Source: Larimichthys crocea
Lineage: Eukaryota; Chordata; Actinopteri; Sciaenidae
DNA: 64,000 nt
Direction of reading: 5' to 3'
Assembly: GCF_000972845.2 (NCBI RefSeq)
Contig: NC_040011.1
Span: 29,318,806-29,382,805, forward strand
Every line of letters starts with the position of its first letter. Position 1 is the first letter of the stretch. Under the pieces are notes generated by a model, which made no database searches, was not told the DNA's origin, and worked only from the letters and a program-made list of their open reading frames with translations. Shown here in pieces: positions 1 to 11,435 of the stretch. A program made the translations under genes and the position numbers.

Positions 1-165
1 TCCTCCCTGTGTCATATTGAAGAGGTTAAATTTCATCATGATTGTTTGTTTGTTGTTGTTTTTTTTTTTACTTTCAATGAATGTTGTAACCTTTGTAAAC
101 GAGAATTTTGATGGAAATATGTACTATTTGCAAGTGAATAAAGTCAACCATCTAACTAGTTATCC
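1..165 (+). terminator. possible 3' UTR end of an upstream plus-strand gene
   Basis: The first bases are T- and A-rich and end with AATAAA at 137-142 in the context AAGTGAATAAAGTCAACC, which resembles a polyadenylation site. No coding frame precedes it inside the window. The gene, if real, lies upstream and is unidentified. AATAAA is common by chance in AT-rich DNA. Confidence 0.3.
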
Positions 166-168
166 TTA

Positions 169-455
169 AAGGTCCAGTGTGTAAGACTTAGGGATACTAT
201 TTACAGAATATAATGTACATTACTATGTTTCATTAGTGTATAATAATAAGAAATAATTTTCTTTTTGATTGTTTCTGTTTGTTTGTCCATAAAGTTGAAC
301 TGCCATATTTGTAGCATGGGACCTAGGAATAAAACATGGCATGTTTTTTAAGGCCTTTTTAATTTCTTCTTCACACCATGAATGACAAGGTGCATGAGGG
401 GGCATCAATCAGCATCTACACTGCTAGATGCCAATATATCATAAACACTGGTCCT
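169..455. mobile_element. MITE-like non-autonomous DNA element
   Basis: The left end reads AAGGTCCAGTGTGTAAGACT. Near the right end is ATAAACACTGGTCCT, whose reverse complement, AGGACCAGTGTTTAT, nearly mirrors the left end. This gives imperfect terminal inverted repeats about 285 bp apart. The left end, followed by TTAGGGATACT and TTTCATTAGTGTATAATAA, resembles an abundant short repeat that I remember from many perciform sequences. It has no coding capacity. I saw no clear target-site duplication. The superfamily (hAT-like) is a guess. Confidence 0.5.
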
Positions 456-3400
456 GTACAACTTTCCTAACTACTGTGCAAATGAAAAGATGCACAAATG
501 TACATGAGTACAGAGTGGGACGTTTTCAACGCAATGTACAGCCAAGCAAACAGTTCTCGACTGACAGTGTTGCCTCAGGCTCAGTTTCACAGTAGACAGA
601 TGGAAAGAAACATCACCACAGCATGTACAATCGCCTTCATCAAACAACATACAAAGGCTGTTTTAACAGTCAGTTACTTCTTAAGAAAAGAGAAAGCTCT
701 CTATAAAAGCAGAATTGATAGAGTTTAGACATCCATCTTGAAAAGAGAACACTGGCAGGTTGATATCTGATGATGTTCTCCATGTATTTTTGAGCATTTG
801 TAATATTTTTTGTTTATTTCGAGCAAATCTTGACTGATAAAAGTGAGTAGGTGAAACATCTGTCGTTCTTTTGCACTGCAAATTGATCATGTGCTGCTCT
901 GTTACAGAAAGTAGATGTGTGATGTTCTTGAAACAGAACACAACAGCAATGCACAACTACTGTCATTATTTTAAAGACACAGTTAAGTCACACCCACGTA
1001 TGTTATTATGTCATTAACATCACACTTTTTCACCCATTCTTTATCACACAATGATCAGTTAGTTTGCATCATTTAACTAACAGTTGTTTGTGCTTATAAC
1101 ATAAAGTGTTAGCACACAAAGACACAGATGATTCATAAATCAGGAATTAGCACTGCTCAAGGTTTATCTTTTCATTTTGGCCAGATAATGTCATAACCAC
1201 ATTTTTCTTTTAACCCTAAAATGATTGAAGTTTTAAGGCTACTGTTACAAAGAAAGCATAAGTTGGATCACATTTGGATAGTCAGTCTGCCAAAAGCAAT
1301 TAGCAGTCTAGCACCTGTCAAGGACAAACATGACACGTCAAAACCTCAGAAAAAGTCAACCAGACCTGTTCAATGCTTGTATATGCAATTAGTAGTTTTC
1401 TACTAGATATTAACACACATTTGAATCAGCTCTTGTATAACAACAACCTGTACCTCTCACACAGACGAACACATTAATTTGCCAGTAGAACATTAGGTGA
1501 GGACATGTCAACTGACAATAATGGCGGTTCAGTGCTGGCTGTAGTCTAATTGGTATGTTGCAAATACATGTCAGTCAATGTTAGACCCTTCATTAGCCTC
1601 AAGAGTTCTGTACCTTGTGATGAATTCTGCCTCATTCTGCTTTAGCTGTTTCAGCTTTGCCTGACAGGATATTATTGACAGTGGTCTTTTCTTCAAAATA
1701 ATTTCGTGTCAACTTGAGGCTGACTGTTTTGAGTGTGATCAAATACAGGGACAGGTTTAATGTTTCCAGCACAAATAAACACTTCCACTTAATGATCGGT
1801 TTAAGAAACTTCCTCATCGGCTTCTTGTTAAACTTAATCACCACTAGGATGTGATTTGTAATCGGAGACGACTTTTGCTAAGTATACATAAATACAAAGT
1901 AGGCATAAATATCTTGTAAATAAATTACATGCCTCGAATATGCATGCTGCATATTCATACTGCATGGAACAATTCAAATATTATTTCATTCAGGATGTCT
2001 TTTTAGGTTTCTACACCATTTCTCTGAAATTCTTTCTCTGTTACCAATAAGGTGAAAGCAAATATTGAATTGTCCTCACTCTGACCACTCCATCTCTCTC
2101 TCAAATCTTTTTTTTTTCTTTCTCCAGAGATCCTTGAGGAAGCGGGAAAGAAAGAAACAGAAAGAAATGAGGCAATAGAGATAGTTTGAACTCATTGTGG
2201 TAAAACTTAGTGGTTCTTGAACGTTGCCATGGATACAAACCCAGCCTGTATGGATAAGAAAAAAAAAATGTTTTGTGAGGATGTCTCTAACTCTTGAGAA
2301 ATGTCTGCTGTGTTTCTACAGCATATTTTTTGGACATACTTGAACTGCTCGTTTCTCGGTGACTCTTGGAGAGCTCCAGTATTTACAATTCCGGCTCAAA
2401 TGCTCATCAAGTGTGGTCTGCAAAGAATCAATTATTTCTTGAAAACTGTGGATGTTAATCCATGGCAACCTTGCAATTCAGCTCTACGACCCCTTCTTAA
2501 ACCTATCCCCTCACCCAGCTGTGCCTGACTGATATGGCATATTAGTGAGTGTGTTCTTTCTTCCTATTGTTTATTTTACATGTGTGCTAACGAGTCATGA
2601 ATTTAGTGGGAGGCCAACAGCAAGCATGATTAAAGGCAATGCTGTGAAAACGGCCATTTGTTCAGATCTTTGAAAAACAAAAACAAGCATTGTTTTCTGC
2701 ATATTTCCCAGTGATCCCCACCGCCTTAGCACAGCACAGGTTTGATTTAATATTGTAGGAAACAATTGTTGTATTTGACTGTTTAGAAGATATGTGATTG
2801 CGCTGTCGCATTCCCCAGTTTCCCAACTGTTGTTGTTTTGAAACTCAACCCTGGACTTTGATTACCTCAATAAACACAACAATGGGTTTGGGAAATTTGT
2901 CTTTGGTACTGTTCACTAGAACAAGAATGTGTGAGAAAATCATTGAGTGGACCTTTAAGCTAATCTTCTGCTTTAGTTAAGCTTCTGCAACATTATAACT
3001 AAGGATTTTTTGCCATGAATAATCAATCAAGGGTAAAACAGTAATCTCCACAAGTGTCAGACAAGTTTTACACTCAGAAATAGCTATATTTCATTTTGGA
3101 GAGTTATAACAGTCTATTGATGCATCCTATAAAATTAAACATGGCGTGTAGCAGATTTCTTCCAATTTATTAGAAACGCCAAAACTTTCCTCTGAAAGTT
3201 AATTTGAAAATATCAAAATAACTATATGCATCATGCATGAGGAATTTTGTTCCTTCTGCTTTTTGGCTGTCAGATTCTCTAAACGAGTCCTTAAGAAATC
3301 CTCAGACACTAACAGTAAAATCAGGAACACACATATTGTAGTATGCTGTGTTTTCTTACTGGAAAAATAGTCATTTTCAAGTCAACTTGAAAATGGTCCT

Positions 3401-4237
3401 TCAGTCGCTTTTAGGCCGAAGTATCAAGTGGCGTAAGCAGCTACAAGTGTTGTGTCATGGAATAATGAGAAATAAATTGTTTAACAGGTGAAGAATGCTG
3501 TTTATGAAACCTTGCCAAGGGCTAAACTTGTTAAAATGCAAAGTTAGAACCATTTGCCGGATGAGGTGATGGCACAGGGACAAGAGTAATCAGCTGTAAC
3601 ATTGTGGTGGCGATCGTTTGACCTTTGTGTGACCATAACCCTTTATGACCCTATAAAAGCACCTGTTAGAATCTACTTCAGGGTATTTAAGGATTGAACA
3701 CCCATTCAATTTGACAGAGCAGAACAGTGACAGCTTGAAGATTTGTATTCAGTGATTTTGGTGCCAGTCAATATGTTGTATTGATGCCTGTTTGACATTG
3801 TGCCCTTCAGCTGCAACCAGATTTGTTGATGCTTCACTTCAAGAGGTTTTATGGTCATTCATACATGCTTTTAAACTACTTTAAACACTCTGCTGATAAA
3901 GAATATATGATTGAGCATCGTTTTAATGAGGCATTTCAAGGTTTTCCCTTGCTGCCATTTTATTTCTTACATTTCAGTGTTCAACGTGTCCATAGTAGAT
4001 AATATGCTGAACTGCGATAGGATCCCACACCACAGAAATTATTTGACACCATTTTATGGAAACTATGGAAACTGTGAACAAACCCATTATCAGGCTAATT
4101 TTTCCTTTCATCCTGGGTAAGTGCTCTGCCATGCCCTGTTGACACTCGGGAATGTCTGAAAGGAGCATGAATGTTATTCAGAGGTGTGGATGATACAGTA
4201 AACCTATTTGGGAATGAAAAACGGAAACAAAGCTCGG
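456..4237. other. 5' flanking region of pcdh11, no gene seen
   Basis: AT-rich sequence with only short open frames and no recognisable protein. It holds two RFX X-box-like sites (2223-2236 and 2454-2469) and a pyrimidine tract followed by AG near 2146. TATA-like strings occur (CTATAAAAGC near 3651, CTATAAAATT near 3129) without other promoter support. Confidence 0.5.
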
Positions 4238-4244
4238 TATAAAA
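4238..4244 (+). promoter_or_regulatory. candidate TATA box of pcdh11
   Basis: TATAAAA in the context CGGTATAAAAGTG lies just upstream of a stretch that becomes richer in GC and CpG. That stretch leads into sequence with two strong splice donors. Initiation would be expected near 4268-4275. Many vertebrate protocadherin promoters are TATA-less, so the start could lie elsewhere in the CpG-rich region. Confidence 0.35.
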
Positions 4245-4267
4245 GTGAACAGTGCCCCCCTCTTGCT

Positions 4268-5234
4268 TTCAGGCGGATTTCTAAAGCAGTGTGGCTACTG
4301 CAAACGGCAGAGGCATCTGTGGTCCACACACAGCCCGCCATCCACCTACATCTCAGTGTAAGCATCTCTCCAACGCAGTGCGGCTTTAAGAGGACCGGGG
4401 CTCTTAAATCTGCGGTTGGCTCCTCCTTCAGCCATGATGTCAGTCGGAGGGAGAGCGAGAGGGAGAGAGGTGGGCAGTATTGAGGAACTGAGTTCATACA
4501 ATACTACTGAGACATCTACAGCTTAGCAGACAGATACGGTGAACCGCCTATCCCGGCTCCTGTAAGTGATGCTGCACTGAGGCACACTTTGATCCAACTC
4601 CATTGGGGGGGCGATGCGCTCTCTGCATCCCTCCTTTAAGAGTTTTTGGGGAGCGTGAACAACCTTGAATCAATCAAAACAAGTGGTTATAAAATAAATT
4701 AGGCTTAATCTTTCAGTTTTTCATCAGAAGTCTTTTTCTTTTTTTTTTTTTGCGCTGTTGGATTGAAGTTTTGCGCGCAGGTCAAGACGCCTTTACGCAC
4801 ACATGCAAGTTTGGTGCCAGCGATTTTAAGCTGGTAAAATAAAGTAGGAATTTAAAGGCAAGCGTAGGCTAGGGGTACAAAGTTAATGTAAAACAAGCTT
4901 GGATCAATGCGTATCTCCGCCCGTGGGATTGCGAGCCCAAGACATCCGAAGAGGAATTACAGCATCCTTTTCAAACAAAGTTGATCGCTGTGCATGATTT
5001 TCTTTTCTCCAGCACGAGGACCACGGTTTTTTTTAGCGCATGGATAAGTTTTTGTAGTGGATAACATTTTTTTCTACTTGCAACGCATTTTTCTGCCGCT
5101 TCTGATGAGGATCCTTTCTCCCCTTTCCCCCTACTTCAGTTTAATTCGTGGCACCTCTTTTTTTTTTGTAAATCAGTGATGTCTCTACGCGACGGCACAC
5201 ACGGTTGATTTTTCATCCCATTCTAGTGGAAAAG
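4268..5234 (+). other. pcdh11: 5' UTR exon 1 of pcdh11, two possible donors
   Basis: Two strong donors close possible first exons: CTCCT/GTAAGTGATG after 4561 and AAAAG/GTAAGAATTG after 5234. Either could join the acceptor before 10855, which supplies 41 nt of leader ahead of the ATG. The exon start is set only by the candidate TATA box. No long upstream frame is apparent. The second donor would leave a leader of nearly 1 kb, which is not unusual for delta protocadherins. Confidence 0.4.
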
Positions 5235-8200
5235 GTAAGAATTGCTCTTAATCATGACTTTACTGTTGAGATCAAAATGTGTTTTACTTTAGTGCTCTCT
5301 GAGCATATGCATGCACATGACTCTTCTGTCTCCCGAGCGCATTCAGAAACGCCGGAGAGCGCCCAGCAGTCTAATTTATGTGGTCCGTATAAAATAAAAT
5401 TGATGTCCAAATACCGGCGAGGACCTGTGCTGTATTTACAATCACTGAGAGCAACATAAGCTTGGCGAAAATTTAGTGATGGTCCTCAAGGCACTTGGAT
5501 AAATCAGTGTGCTGTGATGGTGGGTCATTTTGATGTTCCGTGGGTTTTCCTAGAGCTGCTCCAAAGATAAAACAGGCGTCCCCGTGCACCTGATGTAAAT
5601 AGAAATTATCTATGGACACGGTGCATCGTGGAGACTCTAAGCTGAACTGTCGCATTATGAATGTACACCGCGCGGTTGCTCACGACTTCGGGCATTATTT
5701 AGTCTTGCTCAACACTGATCGCTAGATAGATAGGCCTACTTTCCAAGAGCATCCAACTGCATGGACTTGTCAGTGCAGGTTTCTCAGCATCTTGGCTGCT
5801 AAACGCGGTGCGTGGGTGCGCGGTAACAGTGCGCTCGTGGTCAAGCGGCTCAGCTGTCACAGACCATAACCTCAGAGGCTATCCGCTTGTTCACACTCAG
5901 ACTCTGGGAAAACAAACAAATTAGTGTATACTCATTTTCTACTAGAAATAGTTGAAATAACCGCGGTGTTAATCTTCGCTGGCCTGACGACTGACCGCCA
6001 CAGTTGGTTGTTTGGGTTCCTAATATGTCACTTGCTCAGTATGCACTAGATTAATATTGGGCATATTTTTATTTTTTTGTTGTTTTTTTTTACGGCCCAC
6101 TGAACTCAATATTTGCAGGAGAATTAAATCAAATGGTAATGTGAACCTTCCCAAGGTGAGCAGCATATTTTGACTGTAGGCTGAAGCGTTTATATTAAAA
6201 CAAGTCAGTGAATAATAATAATAATAATAATAAATGGAAGCAGGTTGTATTGGTTTGATTTGAAAAACGTAATAAAACCATTTGCTCATGCACATCCCAG
6301 TTTCAAATTCACCAGTAGGTACAAAACAATTGATCCTAGTCTGCAACATCCTGACATGTGCTACAACCATATCTCCAACTATCATTTATGGTTTTCATAA
6401 ATTCAACTAAATACTGACTAATGTGAGAGTCCTTTACTTGTGGGGAATATGTTCTAAAGAGTTCATAGAGTAACTAACCTGTAGTCTCAGAGATGCTTCC
6501 CAGGTGGTACAGATGTTGTCTTTTTGCTTTGCTTTTACTTTTTTTTATCTTACAGTGTATGTTTGGCTGTTCCACTGGAGCACATCCAAGCTCCTTTTTA
6601 CAATGTCCACATATAGATTCAATAAAAACTCAGTTGAGAGTTTGTCCATAATTAAAAGCCATGTTTAGTTTTAGATCTTCTCCTGAATATCTTGTTGATA
6701 TCTGTTATATTGCAGTTGCTGAATGACTTCCTATGAAGAAGAATATATTGACTATAACTACCCACACTGAATTTGCTTATTTCAAAATTCACGATGTTCT
6801 CGACAGCACAATTTTCAACTCAGATATGGCCACTTTTAAATATAGGCCTATGGAAATGTTTTGACAGTGTTTTTCCTGTGTTATTAAAAAAATAGAATTC
6901 TATTTTAGCAATTATTCATAATATACATAACTGGAGTTTATATTTTGACTTTGTTTCAATTAAGTGTGTGGATTCTCTGGCAATTTACTTGTCCGCATTT
7001 TAAGATTTTGTCACATTGTCAAAAATAATAATAGATTTTTTAACATTAACATTCAAGATGACGTAATGCTACACGGAAATTATCAGATATATTTAGTATT
7101 AGGATTACATTTGCGTGTATGGACTGCCCTCTTGAGGTCCATGATTAAAACGCCGTAAAGTAGTTCGTCATTTTGCTAAGCAATAAGAAGTAAGAAGTAA
7201 GAAATATTACCCTATGACCATTAAAATACCCAAGTAGTATACGACTCTTAATAATATAAGTCTATCAGAGAATTAGAAACTTAATGAAATGTGAATAGTC
7301 AGTGGCTAATGCAGTCATACAGCATTTGCAGACTTAATGCAAACACTGTACTACATTCAGTGATAAAAGATACTGTGATGTGCAAATTCCACTGATGTTT
7401 GAACTTGAATAAACATATTTTGTCAGTATTAAATCTTTTATTAACATTGTCAATGTGGCCATTTATGTTGAACGTAATTTTCTTGCACTTTCTCACTTTC
7501 CAGTACAACTTAGATGATATAGTCACTGTTGAAGTTTCCCAAGAGAAAACAACTTTTATTCCTCCACCGTGTAAAGAGAATTGTTCTGGCTGTGTGGACT
7601 GAAAAAGAACTGACTGATCTTGACAGAAACCTGGTCTGTCAGGCTGTCAGCGATCCTTGAAGCTGTTAAAAGAGAAAAAGCCCAAGACAATCAAAAGTAT
7701 TACTTCTACCAATGCCCTCTTTTGAAAATCTCTTTGGATCCACAGGCAATATTGATAGATACAACAGTTGTGAAAACCTGCCTTTGACAGTTAAAGGACT
7801 CCAAATGTCATCGGGGCTCAGCCTTAAAGTAACCACACTAAAAGTTTCCAGCTGATGGTATCTTTAGGGGTGAAGGTAGGGGGTGACAGTGGTTGTATGT
7901 CTCCCCTCTCAGTGATACCTTCAGCGGGTGCAAACACCAGGAAGGCCTGTCCATCACACTGTTGTGTAAAGTGATCCAGGGCCGGCAATGCTCCTCTTCA
8001 CTCTGTCTTTCCCAAGAGGGAGGCTTGAGTTTGCCTACTGGATTCAACCTGCTGTCTGGGGCTCAAAATAGCATTTCAGGAGACTAGTGAAATGTAAGCA
8101 AAGGAGACACTCTGACTGACACCTAGGATTTCTTTCTCCCGCCCTCTTACTTTTTTTTCCCTCCAGCACAATTCCTTCCCTCACCTAGTCTATCGCTCAT

Positions 8201-10854
8201 GGACAGGTTTATAAAGAGTTGTGACAAGTGAAAGCCATGCAGATGTTAGAAAATCACGGTTATGAAAAGTCCTCATATCAAGTTAATAGAATAAGAAGTA
8301 AGCACGTTTAACTGTATGATGTTAAAGGGCAACATATGTCTATAGAAACATAGAATTTCAGCTTTTTGCGTAACGAGAAATAGCTCTGTATCTCTATTAA
8401 TACTATATGTCTCTTATACTCTTAACATCACATTAGCATTTCCAGGGTGTCCTTTTTGTTACTCCATTTGTACTCCTGCATGTACTCTGAGTCAAAAACA
8501 TACTACACCCCTTCATTCTGTGGAACATTATTGTCACTTACAAGGGAGAGAAAATCTAGATCATTCTTTGATCTTTTCTGTTTTTTTCACTTTGGCGAAT
8601 CACATCCCATTTAAGGATGTAATTTAAACTTCATTATGCGTCGAGCGAGCTCAGCCTTGGACTTCCTGGCGATCATCGCAGTAAAGCAATTGCTGCTCAC
8701 TCAGAAAAAATGCACACTTCAAAGTAAAGTGTGTCAGAGTCACTATATATTTCATCAATATTTTGACATAACAGTACAACACTGCCTGTGCTATATGTGT
8801 AGAATGAATAACCCTCAGACTGATCAATGTCAGCCACGTTTTTTCTATCCAACTGTTCTTTAATGAGTCTCATGTGACTGCTTTATGAAATGTGTGAAAA
8901 GAAATCTGTCTTTACAGGCTGCACCAATGCCTTACAATTGTTGCTGATTCAAAACGAGCTTAATTAAATTCTTATTTTTAATCAATTCCCCTTTGTCGCT
9001 GGGAGCTTCAATGGCTATGAACACTGTTGCCTTGCCAATTTAGAAGACCCCTGCAGAGCAGTTTAGGTAGTCATACCTTTTCTACTAGATATTGTTTGAC
9101 TCATGTAAATGGATGGATAGAAATTTCATGAAGTAGGAAATATTACAGCTCCCACAGAGCTATTTGTGGTCCCTTATTACTGCAGTTATGTATGCATTTT
9201 CAGCACCAGCTGTACATCGTTTCTGTGATGGCTGTCATACACTTCTGCTATACTCTGAAGGAAACAGACATTTGATTTCAGGCAGCTGTAACCCAATACT
9301 ACCCAGTATTTTGAGGAAAATCATATGAGGTTGATAAGCACTCAGGGGGGTGGTGGTGGACCTAAACACACAAGGGGGATATGAACGATGAAATTATATT
9401 AGTCGCTAAATATATTGCACTGTAATACACATGGGGGGGGGGTAAACATAGCTGTGCATTGGTGGCTTCACCCGGAAGCATCATTGCATTCTAAAAACCA
9501 TCTCAAGACCAGAAATCTAATTCTGTTAAAAAAAAAAAAACACCGGTTTTATAATTACACCGAATTACCAACACTGTAATATCAAAGACTTATTAGTCTG
9601 TGTGGACAAGCCTTTGTAGAGACCAGTGTGACTGTGGTGGAAATGGTGGAGTTCCATTAATTAAAGATAGTTAACAACTGATCAAACAGAAGAATAAGTT
9701 AAAATGTCAGCTACTGTAGCAAACTGCATAATGTAACTCCCCTAATAATTGACTAAATAACCTACTGGTGGAAAGCAGTCAATATTCCATGCTAGCATAC
9801 ACTGGCAGGGAAGGCATTGCAGATTATGACTCCTTCATCATCTTCCAATGACCTACTTGGGTTTTGGCAATTGGGGTTCTTGCCCTTTGGCAAGGTTTTG
9901 CACATATAAAACAATCAAAGATTTGTACAACAACAGCTTCCAATGAAGTGGCATCCAACAGAAGGCAAATTATTAATGGATTATGTTTACTGATAGTACA
10001 CTCATCTGCGCTGCGTTTTTTGTTAAGGGTTTTACCACAGGCATCTTTCAGGACAAACAGTAAACTGGATGTTTAAATTTGATGTTGGAGAAAACACATT
10101 CGTCAGGATGTAATGAAGTTATGATTAAAATTCACTAATTTGGCTGGTGCCAGCTTCCACAATAAATAATTTCACATTGTTGTCTCTTTCCACTGCAGTT
10201 ACTCTAAACAGTGCTCTTATCATACTGTGTATGTTTACACACATGGGCGTTCATGAAATATTTGCGAGCTCAATTGTTTACATTCAGAGCAAATGAGGTT
10301 GTCCATTAATAGCTGCTGTCAAGCGGCAATAGTGCAAGTGTATGTGTTTATGTGTTTGTGTGTGTCATGCATGGAAGCACCAGTGCTTAAGGCTCAGATC
10401 TGCTGCCTCCAAATTAGCTGAAGTCTGGCTGTGAGGTGCCGTTTATGAAGACACAACTGCACCATATTCACTCACATTGACTCAGATATAAGTTCAAGGC
10501 AAACACATTTATCGCAAACAAAGAACTGCTTTCAGACTTCTCAATAAAAAAAATGAAAGGGTTCATTACAGTGATGAAATGGATTGGATGGAATATGTGA
10601 ACTACTAACCTTTACGTGTCCACTCGCTCAATGGATGTCATTAAAGGTTAATTGTGTAAAACTGCCGTTAATTTGCTCTCAAAGACATAGGAAGGATGTG
10701 GGCTCATAACTAGTTAGAATGAATAGGTCAGGCTGAAAACTCTCCATGAGGGAAAATTGTACTAATTACAGCTGCACCTGAACTTTTTGTACATTGACAT
10801 TGTGTGTTCTCTTTCTCTCTTTGCCTTCCCTCTGTCTTGCTTTTCTTCTGGCAG
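5235..10854 (+). other. pcdh11: intron 1
   Basis: Lies between the presumed 5' UTR exon and coding exon 2, ending TTTTCTTCTGGCAG. The first 700 bases are still CpG-rich. The rest is AT-rich with an AAT repeat at 6211-6233, a G10 run at 9433-9442 and an A12 run near 9530. An acceptor-like CTTTCTCACTTTCCAG ends at 7503 and could open a further UTR exon, but no matching donor stands out. The open frames are short and protein-unlike. Confidence 0.6.
6211..6233. repeat. (AAT)n microsatellite
   Basis: About seven to eight uninterrupted AAT units in intron 1. Confidence 0.9.
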
Positions 10855-10895
10855 AATTGCTGCTGTAGAAGTGAAGCTTCCATCCACTCTTGAGT
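10855..10895 (+). other. pcdh11: 5' UTR part of exon 2
   Basis: Follows the acceptor CTTCTGGCAG and runs 41 nt to the ATG without any upstream ATG. The start codon has A at -3 and G at +4. Confidence 0.7.
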
Positions 10896-11435
10896 ATGGA
10901 CTTAGCAAGTCAGGCTCATGCGCTGGTGGTCTTGCTCACCTGTATGGTCTTGCTATGCTGGGCCCAGGAGAGGGACTACACGGTGAAGGAGGAGCAGCCA
11001 GAGAACGTTCGCATCGGGAACCTGCGCAAGGACCTGGACCTCAACCTTGACCCCAACATCAGGCTATCCTCACCGCTGCAGTTCAAGCCTGTGTACAAGA
11101 CAGGTGACGTGCCTTTGGTGAGGGTGGAGGCCAACACAGGGGAGATCTTTACCACCAACCACAGAATTGACCGGGAGAAGCTGTGCTCTGGGGTCTTCGC
11201 TGAGAAACGCTGCTTCTATGAGATTGAGGTGGCCGTGCTACCCGATGAGATCTTCCGATTGGTCAAGATCCGCTTCCTGATCGAGGATGTAAATGACAAC
11301 GCACCACTTTTCCAGTCCACTGTAATAAACATCTCCATCCCTGAGAACACAGCCATCAACACCCGATACCCGGTGCCCTCAGCATTTGACCCTGACGTAG
11401 GAATCAATGGGATCCAACATTATGAACTGGTCAAG
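10896..11435 (+). CDS. pcdh11: protocadherin-11, coding exon 2: signal peptide, EC1 and first part of EC2
   Basis: Encodes residues 1-180. Residues 1-23 form a signal peptide ([20 protein letters not shown] then CWA), with likely cleavage before Gln24. EC1 spans about 25-134. It has the protocadherin EC1 cysteine pair (C97 and C106), a DRE calcium motif at 92-94, and ends with DVNDNAP at 131-137. EC2 begins with ISIPEN, and N145-I-S is a glycosylation sequon. The ATG at 10896 is chosen because MDL opens PCDH11 and PCDH9 proteins and the context is strong (A at -3, G at +4). An in-frame TTG two codons earlier is not a plausible start. The exon ends with AAG followed by GTGAGG, a good donor in phase 0. 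Similarity to mammalian PCDH11X is high over [11 protein letters not shown] and [16 protein letters not shown]. Product identity is very likely; the paralogue assignment is slightly less sure. Confidence 0.93.

Larger units (their letters stand above)
4200..5900. promoter_or_regulatory. CpG-rich promoter region
   Basis: CpG is visibly more frequent here than in the flanks, for example TTTTGCGCGCAGG near 4770, TCTACGCGACGGC near 5185 and GCGGTGCGTGGGTGCGCGG near 5805. It surrounds the presumed first exon and extends into intron 1. Such a stretch marks the promoter of many vertebrate developmental genes. I judged the enrichment by eye and did not calculate it. Confidence 0.5.

Noticed and set aside
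2110..2190. Pyrimidine tract ending CTTTCTCCAG, then an open purine-rich stretch
   Set aside because: Resembles an acceptor, but no gene can be connected to it and the following frame is short low-complexity sequence.
10787..11050. Overlapping plus-strand frame across the exon 2 start
   Set aside because: Out-of-frame shadow of the pcdh11 coding exon that spans the splice acceptor.
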